From: Lumbricus terrestris
Taxonomy: Eukaryota > Annelida > Clitellata > Crassiclitellata > Lumbricidae
Direction of reading: 5' to 3'
NCBI GenBank assembly: GCA_949752735.1
Contig: OX457038.1
Coordinates: 16,825,081 to 16,889,080 of the forward strand
Length of the DNA stretch: 64,000 nucleotides
Positions 43,083 to 53,613 of the stretch are shown here, one piece after another; within the stretch, counting starts at the first letter, position 1, and every line of letters begins with the position of its first letter. The notes below the pieces were generated by a model. That model was given only the letters and a program-made list of their open reading frames with translations, was not told where the DNA came from and did not search any database. Made by a program: the position numbers and the translations under genes.

Positions 43083-43835
43083 ATGAGCAAAAACATTTTC
43101 ACGCAACGGCTTAAAAGAATACCACCTCAATACAAAATGGAATACACGAAGAAAACTGTTATTGAATTGAGAAAAATCGCCAAACAGAGCGGCATGGTTA
43201 GGTACGCGAAACTGCGGAGGGCAGAGTTGATTGCTAAAATTGAAGCCCACAGCGTACCCTCAACGCCATCTCAATACAAAATGGAATACATGAAGAAAAC
43301 TGTTATTGAATTGAGAAAAATCGCCAAACAGAGCGGCATGCACGGGTACTCTATACTACGGAAAGCAGAGTTGATTGCTAAAATTGAAGCCTGTAACGCA
43401 CCCCTAATCTTTCCTAGCGTTAGTTTGCTTGACGCCCCTGTTCCCGTCATTGAATTCCCAATACTCGAACCCGTACCAGCCACGAGAGTACGAAAAATAT
43501 TGAATAAAACAAAGTCAGCGATTAATACATTCGCAAAGTGGATCGAAGGGTATATTCCTAAAGAACCAAAGAAGAGGGTGAATGAAAAGATAGAAGCATT
43601 GAAAACCGAAGTGAATTCTATATTCGCTAAAATTCGTATGAAGACGCATAAAATTAGAGATACGGCTTCAGCTATCAAGGGCTTCACGAAACAATACACG
43701 GTTGAGGGGGTTAATGGTATTGATGCCGCATCTTTTCTTGGTGCCATTCGAACACAGGTGGTAGAGTTGTTAAAAAAAATCGTCAGACAAAAACCAACTT
43801 CGTTCTTACCTGCACAATGGAGCGCGTTGACATGA
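43083..43835 (+). CDS. Polinton-associated SAP/Rho-N-like protein
   Basis: A complete frame of 250 codons. Residues about 18-55 and 61-98 are tandem copies of a helical unit beginning YKMEYTKKTVIELRKIAKQSG and ending LIAKIEA. The unit resembles SAP or Rho-N helix-extension-helix nucleic-acid-binding folds. The rest is Lys-rich and helical with no catalytic motif. It overlaps the next frame (43817) by 19 nt, a compact arrangement usual for Polintons and related viruses. The role is not known; DNA binding is inferred. The start may be codon 19. Confidence 0.65.
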   Translation: MSKNIFTQRLKRIPPQYKMEYTKKTVIELRKIAKQSGMVRYAKLRRAELIAKIEAHSVPSTPSQYKMEYMKKTVIELRKIAKQSGMHGYSILRKAELIAKIEACNAPLIFPSVSLLDAPVPVIEFPILEPVPATRVRKILNKTKSAINTFAKWIEGYIPKEPKKRVNEKIEALKTEVNSIFAKIRMKTHKIRDTASAIKGFTKQYTVEGVNGIDAASFLGAIRTQVVELLKKIVRQKPTSFLPAQWSALT

Positions 43836-45432
43836 AGACTGGAGAAGTAGATGCCAACGATTTTCCATTCGTTTCAAAGACTGAGGTGATTCTAGACTCC
43901 ACTGATGTAAGTGAAATTTATAAAGATAAAAGATAAAGATAAAATTATTGAGTCGATGGCTACCTTCCAGATGCGTGGTAGTAACTAGAGACTCAGAGCG
44001 GTTCAAAAATTAGATATCAACACCGTTGTTTATAAACCGCTGAAAGGTAGTTCTTACATTCCACTACCAAATTGTTTAGCGAATAAAAAGGGAATTATTA
44101 ACATGAAGAACGAAGATGAAGAATGTTTCAAGTGGTGCGTAACGAGAGCCCTAAACCCAGTTGACGACCATTCAGAAAGAATTACGAAAGAATTAATCAA
44201 GCAGTCTGAGGAGCTTAATTGGTCTGGTATCGAATTTCCTGTAGCAACGGATGCTAATGTGATAAGTAAGTTTGAGAAAAATAATAACATTAGTATCAAT
44301 GTTATTGGCTATGAGTATGATGTTGGGCTATTCCCACTATATGTATCAAAGCACGAGAACGATACTTGTGTAGATCTATTACTTATTTCTAATGACGAAA
44401 AGAAGCATTATTGCTGGATCAAGAATTTCAACAGACTGATGGTGGTACAAACAGAAAACACCAGTACTTCGATGTACTATTGTAAAAGATGCTTAATAGG
44501 ATTCAGTAGAAAAGATTCGCTACACAAACACACCGAGTACTGTTCCCAACACAGCGCTCAAAAGATAGAATTGCCCGAACCAGGAACTATGTTGAGTTTT
44601 AAACATTATTTTAAATCTATGAGAGTACCTTTTGTCGTCTACGCGGATTTCGAGTCCTTCATTAAACCGATCGATACATGCCAACCCGATCCCAGCACCT
44701 CTTACACCAATAAATACCAGAAACATACTGCTAGTTCGTTTTGTTACCACATAAAATGCTTCGACGATGACGTTTATTCTCAAGACCCGGTGGTGTTTAC
44801 AGCCAAAAACGAAGACGATGATGTCGCTCAGATATTCGTAGATTCTCTGGTAGAAAATATGAAACGAATATATAACCAGTTTAAATTCCCTAAGAAGATG
44901 ATAATCAGTAAAACCGAGCAGAAATGTTTCGAAGAAGCTACTAGCTGTCATATCTGCGGGGGCGAGTTCTTTGATGGTGACGACATACGAGTAAGAGACC
45001 ACTGTCATCTTACTGGGAAATTCAGAGGCGCCGCTCATAAGATTTGTAATCTAAAGTATAGAGTCCCTAAGTTTTTCCCAGTAGTATTCCATAATCTAAC
45101 CGGCTACGACAGCCATCTATTCGTGAAGAAATTACGAGGTGGTGAAAATGAACAGATTAAATGCATTCCCTGCAACGAAGAAAAGTATATATCCTTTAGC
45201 AAAGAAGTTGTAGTCGATAAGTTTGTAAATGAAAAAAATAAGGAAGTAGATGTTACACGAGAACTACGTTTCATCGATAGTTTTAGATTCATGCCAGCGA
45301 GTCTCGACGCTTTATCGAAGAACCTAAGAAAAGAGCAGTGTAAAAATATAAGCAAGTACTACTCCGGCAATCAGCTCGATCTCTTGCTTAGAAAAGGGGT
45401 GTATCCGTACGACCACGTTAGCTCCATCGATC
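43817..45432 (+). pseudogene. polB: Polinton/Maverick protein-primed type B DNA polymerase, N-terminal part, broken
   Basis: The frame from 44103 (and in-frame back to 43989) has hallmarks of Polinton PolB: YADFES (ExoI) near 44635; a Cys/His endonuclease-VII-like module with CHICGGEFF and RDHCHLTGKFRG (about 44946-45050); and FHNLTGYDSHLF (ExoII) near 45090-45125. A short leading frame starts at 43817; it is separated by a frame change after about 43925 and a stop at 43986-43988. The polymerase palm domain is absent because a hAT element enters at 45433. Inactive relic. Confidence 0.85.
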
Positions 45433-46100
45433 CAGGCCCGCATTAAGGTAGGTGCTAAGGGTGCTGCAGCACCCGGGCCCGCAGCTTTAGGGGCCCGCAT
45501 TTTCGGAAATTATGAAATTTCTAGCAAGAATACTGCAACAATAATGAAAGTTATCGTCGATGAAATTTTGCCAAAGTTCTCCCACACATCCAATTTATTA
45601 GCTCCATCTTATGAATTGGTTGAAATCGCAGGAACTTATTGTTATTGTAAATTTATCCTTGGGAACAGGGCTGGATTAAGAATTGTGGGGCCCTGTTAGT
45701 AAAATGTTTGCGGATCTTAGGCCAAAAATTTTGATGACCCTTTTTTAGTCATTTGGTTGAAATTTGCTAAAAGTCTTAAAAAAATCGGAAATTTTTTCCG
45801 CATGTGTGGGGTCTCTAAAGTGTTCGGCCGAACATGCTGAACATGCCTTAGCCTAATCTGGCCCTGTTTGGGAAGTATCAACAGTGATGGGCTATCTTAA
45901 ATAAGGCCATGCGGGTCAATCATTTTAACTGGCTTCTTTAAAATAATAAGAGAAATAACGTCAGAAGACTTGTTATTGGATAACTCGTAATCTCTTAAAC
46001 CTATTATATCTTATCATCTTCTTCTCTAGTTTTCTGTCTTCGAGGCTGGCTGAAATGTCCGATGCCTCTTCCTCAAATTTTTCATAGGCCTATCCATTTG

Positions 46101-46379
46101 CAGTGGCGGCGCTAGGGGGGGCTAAGCCATCCCTACAAGAGGCTCAGCCCCCCTAAAAAAAGCCATCCAAAATTTTTTACATTGAAATATCCACGAATTC
46201 CGGCTGACGACTAAAAAAAAAGGTCGTCAGAAATTTTGGCGGCGAAAATGGAAAATTTTCATGGGATTTCGGTCGATGTCTAAAAAAGAAAAAGGTCGTC
46301 AGAAATTGTGGCGGCGAAAATGGGAAATTTTTGCCGCGAGGCTTCAGCCCCCCCCACTGAAATCCTGGCGCCGCCACTG
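46101..46379. mobile_element. hAT-like MITE nested in the 45433-47363 element, TSD TCCATTTG
   Basis: Ends CAGTGGCGGCGCTAGGG and its inverted CCTGGCGCCGCCACTG are flanked by TCCATTTG (46093-46100 and 46380-46387). Same family as 2335-2642: both have two GACTAAAAA...GGTCGTCAG blocks followed by AATT/TTGTGGCGGCGAA. Confidence 0.93.
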
Positions 46380-46867
46380 TCCATTTGTTATTATCCAATC
46401 CAGCATAAGCTGTCGTGGTCCTTCTCTTGTTCGCTTCCCTTCATTTTTTCTTCATGATCGTTCTTCGCATTGAATCTGCCCTCAGACTGTATCCTACCCA
46501 CTTAATTTCTTTGTCTCGATCTCTTTCACTGTGTGGGCCTACTCTTCTTCGATAATTCCTAGACCTACAGCTGTAGATAATTGGTGCAAGAAGATCATGA
46601 CGCTCTAAAGAGCGGTTTGCAGGATATTATTGGAGTCTGCAAAAGAAATATGATGCTGTATTTTATTAGACCTGGAAATAGGAAGAACGAACCTCTAAAT
46701 TTAAATTTAAGAATTACGATAAACTGAAAAGAAAAGAGGCAACAGGAATCCAGAGAATCGGATGATAAAACATTAACATGGAGTGCACGTGGTGCTGTTT
46801 GGATGTGGGACATGAACCATGAGAGCAAGCAATATAATCATAAGAAGACTGGAGGTCTTCGAAATGT

Positions 46868-47072
46868 GAACGTGGAGAACAATGAAGAAAATCAACTGGA
46901 AGGATCATATAAGCATGTAGGGCTTATAAAATATGGACGTGAAGAACAATGAAGAAAATCAACTGGAAGGATCATATAAGCATATAGGGCTTATAAAATA
47001 TGGACGTGGAGAACAATGAAGAAAATCAACTGGAAGGATCATACTGTGTAAGCATATATAGGGCTTATAAAT
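46868..47072 (+). repeat. 66-bp tandem repeat, 3 copies
   Basis: Three near-identical units with GAACAATGAAGAAAATCAAC and GGAAGGATCATATAAGCAT inside the 45433-47363 element. Confidence 0.9.
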
Positions 47073-47371
47073 ATAAATAACAATTGAAGAATTGTTCGTT
47101 CCTTCTGTCGCGTATTGTAGACTTAGCCTATATCTACTAGTGTAGGAAACTTTCCTTGGAAACAATATTACATGCGTACCAAAATAAAGTATCCCTTGAC
47201 TGTATAGTGTATGCTCATTAGTAAACACGGTATAATTAGTTAATTACATGCGTGTGGGAGAACTTTGCCATGGTAGACCGTGCAGTGGCTGACAGAAGAC
47301 TGAGAGGAGGGCCCGCAAGGTTACCACAGCACCCGGGCCCGCACTAGCCTTAATGCGGCCCTGCATCGATC

Positions 47372-47434
47372 AATTGAATGAAACAGAACTACCGCCAAAG
47401 CCAGCATTCTATTCAAAACTAAACGACTCGGGCA
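47372..47434 (+). pseudogene. polB: Short continuation of polB after the hAT insertion
   Basis: Directly after the right TSD the polymerase frame resumes for about 20 codons (LNETELPPKPAFYSKLND), typical of the Polinton PolB linker after ExoII. It then breaks at sequence starting GGGCGCCCGCAGAAATTTTC, which looks like the end of another transposon whose far end I did not find. Confidence 0.7.
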
Positions 47435-47435
47435 C

Positions 47436-48540
47436 ATGGGCGCCCGCAGAAATTTTCGCAGGGGGGGCAAAGTTTTTACGATAGTCACGATTAAATTTTG
47501 TAGTAGCAAGAGCTTGAAAATGCAATGCTGCATGGAAATTAGGAATAGGCCTACGGGTATTTTTCGAAGAGGTTTCTTATGCAAATTTCTCAGTTTCATT
47601 TTGTGCATAATTTTTAATATGAATAGTTTCCTTAGAAATTTGTTACAAATCAAATAGCAGATCTATGTTAAAAAGTAGTTTCCTAAAGGTGCGCTATATT
47701 ATTCCATAGAATGAACGAAAGACTAAATGAACGAAAAAGGTTTCCGTTTGCAAGGGGCAATTGGTCCTTTAGCTGATTCTAAAGCGCCACTCGAAAGCCA
47801 ATCGCAGCTAGGGCACCAGCAGTTTCACATGTTCTACATCGAGTCCGAAGTCTACATGTATTCCCAAGAGTAGTCAGAAAGAGGTCCGAGTCTGGTAGCC
47901 AGAGGGCCAGAGTAACTGTTAATGCGGGTGTCGTTTAGGAAGGTGGAGGATCTGAGGATCAGATGAGTGTGGGTATCAATTCTTTTTAACAGATCTCTTT
48001 GTCAGTTTTTGGTTTAAATCCTGAGGCGTGATAACCAGAGCCAAGTTTATCTACAGTTTGACCTCTCTGGATTCTGTGCTGGCAGCTTACTAAATGGACA
48101 AAATGGAGCCTGGCTTATAGCGGACTTGGTTTATAGGCCTATAATTAACATGCTGGTGAATAAGCAGATCTCCCTGATGAAATTCCAGTGTAGGCTACTT
48201 TGAGAAATGTTCAAATTTTTGCGTTAGTATTTAATTTTTGGTAGTTGTGATTAATTTCATTACAGCTGGATTCCACTTAAGTAGGCCATAATATACATGC
48301 CTGCTGTTTGCATAGGTGCCCACAGGAAGGTTGAAAGTCAATGGTCATTGTAAGAGTTTTTAGAAAGAGCTTGAACATGCAAGGCAGAAAGTTATAAAAG
48401 CATGTTTATTTCTATAGAGATCTCTAAATGTGGATTTCTGACTTTCACAGTCTGTATCATTCGTATCAATGGTGCATTAATGCAAAGAAATTTGTTAAAA
48501 ACCCAAAAGTAGTAGTTAAAAAAACATAGGAGTAGTAGGG
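47436..48540. other. Probable further insertion and unresolved DNA
   Basis: Begins with a hAT-like GGGCGCCCGCAGAAATTTTC end. Near 47770-47800 there is a CTAAAGCGCCACTC patch as in LINE tails. No gene is supported. Confidence 0.35.
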
Positions 48541-48676
48541 TGACTGAGAGTTCTACCTCACCAATTAAAAACCCATTAAAAACCCATTAAAAAGTCATTA
48601 GTCACGCCCTGAGGCGTCATCGGCCACGCCCACTATTCATTGAAAGGTCGTTAGCTACTGGCTCAGCAATTAAGAA

Positions 48677-48815
48677 GAGGTGATTAAGATCTCGTTAATG
48701 ATATGCCCTCGGGTAATGACTTTACGACCAGGTGATTAAGATCTCGTTAATGACGCAGGTGTTACGCCCTCGACCAGGTGCTTAAGATCTCGTTAATGAT
48801 ATGCCCTCGGGTAAT
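48677..48815 (+). repeat. ~52-bp tandem repeat, 3 copies
   Basis: Three units of GGTGATTAAGATCTCGTTAATG followed by a variable CCCTCGGGTAATG part. It lies just outside the 30-bp inverted repeat at 48910. Confidence 0.85.
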
Positions 48816-48909
48816 GGTTTTATTACGCGCGATGGAGTGCGATAACAATCTTTAGGGCGCCGCAGTCCAGACGATATAATTACTGGATGTTAGTCGGCGA
48901 GAAATAAAT

Positions 48910-48939
48910 AAAAGCTAGAAGAAATTGGTGACAAGCCAA
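48910..48939 (+). repeat. Left terminal inverted repeat
   Basis: AAAAGCTAGAAGAAATTGGT plus ten more bases; identical to the reverse complement of 58680-58709 over all 30 positions. Confidence 0.9.
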
Positions 48940-49049
48940 TTTTATACTTTTTAGTTAGGTAATATCATGTAGTATAACATACTAAAACCCACAAAGCGAA
49001 TGTCATTAGCAAAATTCACAAACTAACACCAAAGTAGCGCACTTAATGA

Positions 49050-51039
49050 CCCACATTAAGCCTGTAACTTGTGTACAGTGGGCGGATGTGCACAATCCTG
49101 GCGTCTATTTATTCTTCGTATTAAAGGGTCAGATAATCGAAAGGTAATCAAATTAATGCGCAAGATCGACCTGCTGTGAACATATTAAATAAATTAAAAA
49201 TATGCAGGGGTCTAGACAGGAAAAATTTCGGAGGGGTTTCACTTTCGGGCTTTTCAAAGTCATGGACGCAAAATACACAATGTTTTTTTGAAATTCTGAA
49301 ATTACTTAGTTCGGAGGGGGGGCCTGAACCCGCAAACTACCCATACATACGGCCATGAAAATGTTAATGGGTGGTTTGCGACATTGAAGCATGATAGATA
49401 GAAGGTAATATAGAATCCTTGGATAGAAGATAGAAAGCAGAATGGGTCTCTATCTAATGGAATGGGCTTTCTATCATGCTTGGTGTCTAGGGCTACGTTG
49501 AACTGACAGTGATAGGCCCAGGGCTTTTTAAAGGTGGTTATACACAAAATGTGCAGTTCTAAATGAATTTGTGCAGTTGTAGAAGCACATCTGTACAGTT
49601 AAAACTATCAAAAATGGTCCTTGTCACACGATTGGAAGTAATTTACCATGGACGATGGAAAGGAAAAGGGGTTGTGCAGTTCTAAAAATTACTTTAAAAC
49701 AGCCCTGGATGGGCCTACAGACCTATAATATTATAACTAGATTTGTAGTGAAGGAAGCGCACTCTTGTGCAAGACTTGTTTTGTTAAAGCGCGTTATAAA
49801 TGACGTATTGTATTGTATTGTACAGAACGCAGCTATCATCAGCAGCAACATCTGTCTGATGCCATCTTCACTAGACTATTCCATCATCCTCTGTCCATTG
49901 CCGTGTGGTTCAACTCTTGGAGCGATGCTCTGCCCCATCCGGTGATGTCGTCTAGCCACTCTCAGATATACATAAGTATATTCTTTATTAATCCAACTTA
50001 ATAACTGCACTTAATTTGGCTTACATGAAATTAGGTATCCTAAAGCATTCTTGTAAAACAAGGATTTTCATTAAGTTGTCTGCTCAGGTGAACAAGCAAA
50101 AACAGCAATTTAAATAGAAACATACTCTATAGCGATAGAAGACAATCATAAACTAATATAAATCTTTATTCATCAAACATAGCAGCAAGTACAAACAAAA
50201 CTGGAAAGAACCTAGAGCAAAAACAGAGTGACCTAAAAAAAAGTGCATGTAACAGGCGAAAACTGTACCTGGGCAGTAAATACAGTCACAATATGCACAG
50301 TCAATGAGAGGACACAGCACGCACTTTTCCACACACAAAAACTGTATAATGATATAAATGCTAATTACCAATGATTTATCATCTGACCTTAGTTATTTGA
50401 CAGCAACTGTACATAGCTATTTATTCAAAACAAGTAGACTCAGGGACAATAGTGCACAGAATGCAACATATCAGTGGCAACAGAAGGGAAAACAATACAA
50501 TTATAACCATAGTTAATTCCAGGTAGACATAAAATATACCTTTAATCTATGCTTAAACTGGCGAAATAAAGAGATAAAACAATGGCCAAAACCAACGGGT
50601 AGCAAGTTTCTGTCAACGTTAATCATAAATAGTCCCACTTGCAATTTATTGATCTATTCCAATGGCAAAATATCCAAGTTCAGAATTAATATTTAGTAAT
50701 CAAATGGTAATGAAATTAAGGTATGTCAATGCACTGGCATAATCCTCACCAGGATTACAACTCAAAGGTGTAAAATAACCCACAGAAGTAATAATAAAGT
50801 GAAGTAATAATGATATAATAACAATGGTAGAATTGAAATAATCTGATCATCAATGAATAATGTATAATTCAACAATCAACAATCGGTCGCACCCACCCCT
50901 ACTAGAAAACAGGTTTTTTACAGATCAGAGCCAGATAATTATTACTACATATTGATACCAATTCAGGATGGACTGTAAGTGTAAGGTTTGTATAATTGGA
51001 AATGAAACCAAATTTGGATTGTGTGGTTACCTATAGGGT
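49050..51039. other. 3' flank region of the 9.8-kb element, no gene recognised
   Basis: Two kilobases downstream (minus sense) of the SGNH gene. Mostly AT-rich; near 49780-49815 a TATTGTATTGTATTG run resembles LINE-tail repeats. No conserved frame was seen. Confidence 0.4.
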
Positions 51040-52422
51040 TCAGCGGGAGGAAACTGACAGAATGGAGAGAAGAATATTCCGAACAGTCCTCCTGTCATGA
51101 TGGATGTTGTAAGGAGAGCAAGTGATGGTATCCTTCTGGGAAAGGGGGGCAATGTAACCAATTCCTGGTGTACTGGAGAGTAATTGGTTGATCTTTATAA
51201 TAATTTCCTTTTCTCGGCCATGTAAGAATTTATTGAAAGATACACCAACAAAGTAAGCCTTCTCTGCCTTCTTCTGCAAACTTGCACTGATCTGTAAAAA
51301 GACATTATGTTTTCCAGTAGTGGGTGGGTGTGATCGATTGTTGATTCCTACAGCGACAAAAACGGTATGTAGCCGATGCGATGGCAGCCTATTTATGACA
51401 CCAGGTAAGTGCTCCAGCCTTGCGCCTGGAAGCACTGTCAGTTGCCAGCCATATGGAAGGTCTCTTATATCTGCTCTGCGAAAATTCGAATCTGTCAAGA
51501 TTAGGTGATGTGTGGAATGTTCAAGATCGACCTCCCAGTTCTGGTCGGGTAAGAGCGAAGAGGCCGTCTCCAGGATTTTTATACTTCCCGTACGATTTGG
51601 AAAAGGTCGAGTTGGTGATCTGGTCGTAGGAGGAGGGTTTAGAATCGGGTTGTGTATTGTTTCAATGGTGTGTTGTCGAGGGAAAGATGATGACGCAAAA
51701 AGATGCTCATTAAGTGGAACAGATTCCATGTGGGAACTTGGTTCATCTTCCATTCCCAGTCGATGTTTAGAGTCCCTTGTTGTGGAATTGCCTATGTAAG
51801 AGCATTCCTCATTAATTAGTGATAAAATTTCCGATTTCTGCTGTTGGTCGGCAATCAACTTCATAATTTGATTTGCTACAACATTCTTTATTAATGGCAG
51901 ATCCGATGCTGTTGCTCTGAGGCCAGTCAGAATTGTCCTGTTTGCTGTCAATCTTTCCGTAAGGTGCAGCCTCATTCTATTTTGCAAATCCAGTCCTGTT
52001 TGCGTTAAGATATGTTTTATGTCTTTATTGAGCAATTCAGTTGGTTCAGGAGGTTTGATTAATGTTTCTATCCGATCCAATTTGCCTTTTATGAAGGTAG
52101 GAACATTTCTCCATTGATCCAAATGGCGTCTGGCTTGTACTCCTCTCAACAATGCCTTTGTGATGGGGATGAAGTCCGGATTATTCGACCGGGTAGAGCA
52201 ATCCATCAATTTAGGCAAAGTTGATTTGGGTTTACGGAAGGGGATGACGCCAGGGAACAGAGGGAGGATGATGGGAGGCGAGCAAGGATATGGGGTTGTT
52301 GGCAGATGTCTAGAAACAGGACGTCGTGCAGAATAATTGGCTGGACATGAAATGTCGGTCCGTCTGGAGAAAGAAGAGCTGACACGTAACATATCATCAC
52401 CGATAGGCTGGTATGGATACAT
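51040..52422 (-). CDS. SGNH-hydrolase-like protein of the 9.8-kb element
   Basis: The frame of 460 codons starts at MYPYQPIGDD. Upstream, TTTTCTTCCATGCAG looks like a splice acceptor, so a non-coding 5' exon is likely and the longer frame from 52449 is less so. The N-terminal half is basic and Pro-rich. The C-terminal third fits an SGNH fold: LILTDSNFR (block I Ser, about 51480-51505), LPGARLEHL (block II), FVAVGINNR (block III Asn, about 51333-51355) and NIHHDRR (C-terminal Asp/His, about 51085-51110). Block I has TDSN instead of GDSN, so activity is uncertain. Such domains occur as extra ORFs in some animal transposons. Function unknown. Confidence 0.6.
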   Translation of the reverse strand: MYPYQPIGDDMLRVSSSFSRRTDISCPANYSARRPVSRHLPTTPYPCSPPIILPLFPGVIPFRKPKSTLPKLMDCSTRSNNPDFIPITKALLRGVQARRHLDQWRNVPTFIKGKLDRIETLIKPPEPTELLNKDIKHILTQTGLDLQNRMRLHLTERLTANRTILTGLRATASDLPLIKNVVANQIMKLIADQQQKSEILSLINEECSYIGNSTTRDSKHRLGMEDEPSSHMESVPLNEHLFASSSFPRQHTIETIHNPILNPPPTTRSPTRPFPNRTGSIKILETASSLLPDQNWEVDLEHSTHHLILTDSNFRRADIRDLPYGWQLTVLPGARLEHLPGVINRLPSHRLHTVFVAVGINNRSHPPTTGKHNVFLQISASLQKKAEKAYFVGVSFNKFLHGREKEIIIKINQLLSSTPGIGYIAPLSQKDTITCSPYNIHHDRRTVRNILLSILSVSSR

Positions 52423-52449
52423 TTTACTGCATGGAAGAAAATTCAACAA

Positions 52450-53610
52450 ACATCTAGCAAGCAGTCTACATGCTCACAGTATTAAAGTTACACAGCATAC
52501 TAAGTCAAAGGAATATCTACTGCCAATCTTCGCCATGCAGTTATCAAACAGAGAACTGCATGCCCAGAGACCACCACGTGGAGGTGTTGGCAAAGGTCTC
52601 CGTAAGCCATTCATCATCAGCCTTGAAGCAACTATTTCATTAACCTATAATTTTGAAATTTCTTTCATTGCAAAAGACAATCAGCAAAAGTAAGAGCGGT
52701 CTTGATTTGGAACAGCAGGACACAGACAAGGAGAGGAGGATCTGGAGAGAGACACATGCTGTATTGTATTATTTAACCAGCAACAAGGCAAAGAACGAAA
52801 AGAAGAATAACAAAGTAGCAACAAAGACTTATAACAAGATAGAGAAAAACTTATATGGAGAGAAGGCGAAAGTGATAGTAGTTATCACAGAGCACACATT
52901 AAAGATGAGGACAATATAGCAATATAGGACTCCTTATCAGCAACAACGTTAAGCATGACAAGAGGAGAATATCCAAGGAGCAGGGTAGATATATTATCAC
53001 TGTTACAGGACAGAGAGAAACTGATATGGGAAGAAAGCTGAAATTGAGAGAACTTAAAAGATGGCAGCAGCACACAACTAGCCAAAAAGGTTCCTGGATA
53101 GAATAAAACAAATGGCAACAAGCTGTAGATGAATGAACTACCCAAATAGATAAAGAACAAAGTAAAACAAGGATGCACAGTGAAGAAACTAATGTAAGAA
53201 ACAGAGATTAGCTGGATGTTCAGTTGGCATAAAGCATGGAAAAGGTTGCAACGACCTAGCAGACCAAATTCTTTTAAAACTAATTTTAAAATAAATGTAG
53301 AATAAAACAAATGGCTTCATGCTGTAGATGAATGACCCACCCAAATGAACTTAAACACAAAAATGAGAAAGGCGATGCATTTGGCCATTGCCTTTCTCAC
53401 ACAATCATACAAAGAAAGAGAAGGACATGTTGGTCTAAAGTGGTTGATTAAAAGTACCCGATTGGGGTAAATGGATCCCGATAGGGGTTCATGGATCCCG
53501 ATAGGGGTTCAATGTGTGAAGGTGGTGAACATCCTGTTGTAGATTGTTTACTCTATCATTCTCGCCTAAGAAGAAGTTTCCACAGCTTCTGATGCTAAAG
53601 AGAAGATTGC
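52450..53610. other. Spacer between the two element genes
   Basis: AT-rich; holds the likely 5' UTR/intron of the SGNH gene and a short repeat of ATGGATCCCGATAGGGGTTC (about 53465-53512). No coding signal. Confidence 0.45.
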
Positions 53611-53613
53611 ATA

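Larger units (their letters stand above)
45433..47363. mobile_element. hAT-like element inside polB, TSD CATCGATC
   Basis: Ends CAGGCCCGCATTAAGG and CAGGGCCGCATTAAGG are inverted and flanked by CATCGATC at 45425-45432 and 47364-47371. Subterminal GCACCCGGGCCCGCA occurs inside both ends. It carries the nested MITE at 46101-46379 and a 66-bp tandem repeat (46868-47072). No transposase frame. Confidence 0.93.

Noticed and set aside
43271..43747. 158-codon minus ORF
   Set aside because: Antisense shadow of the Polinton SAP/Rho-N-like gene.
44520..45038. 172-codon minus ORF
   Set aside because: Antisense shadow of the polB fragment.
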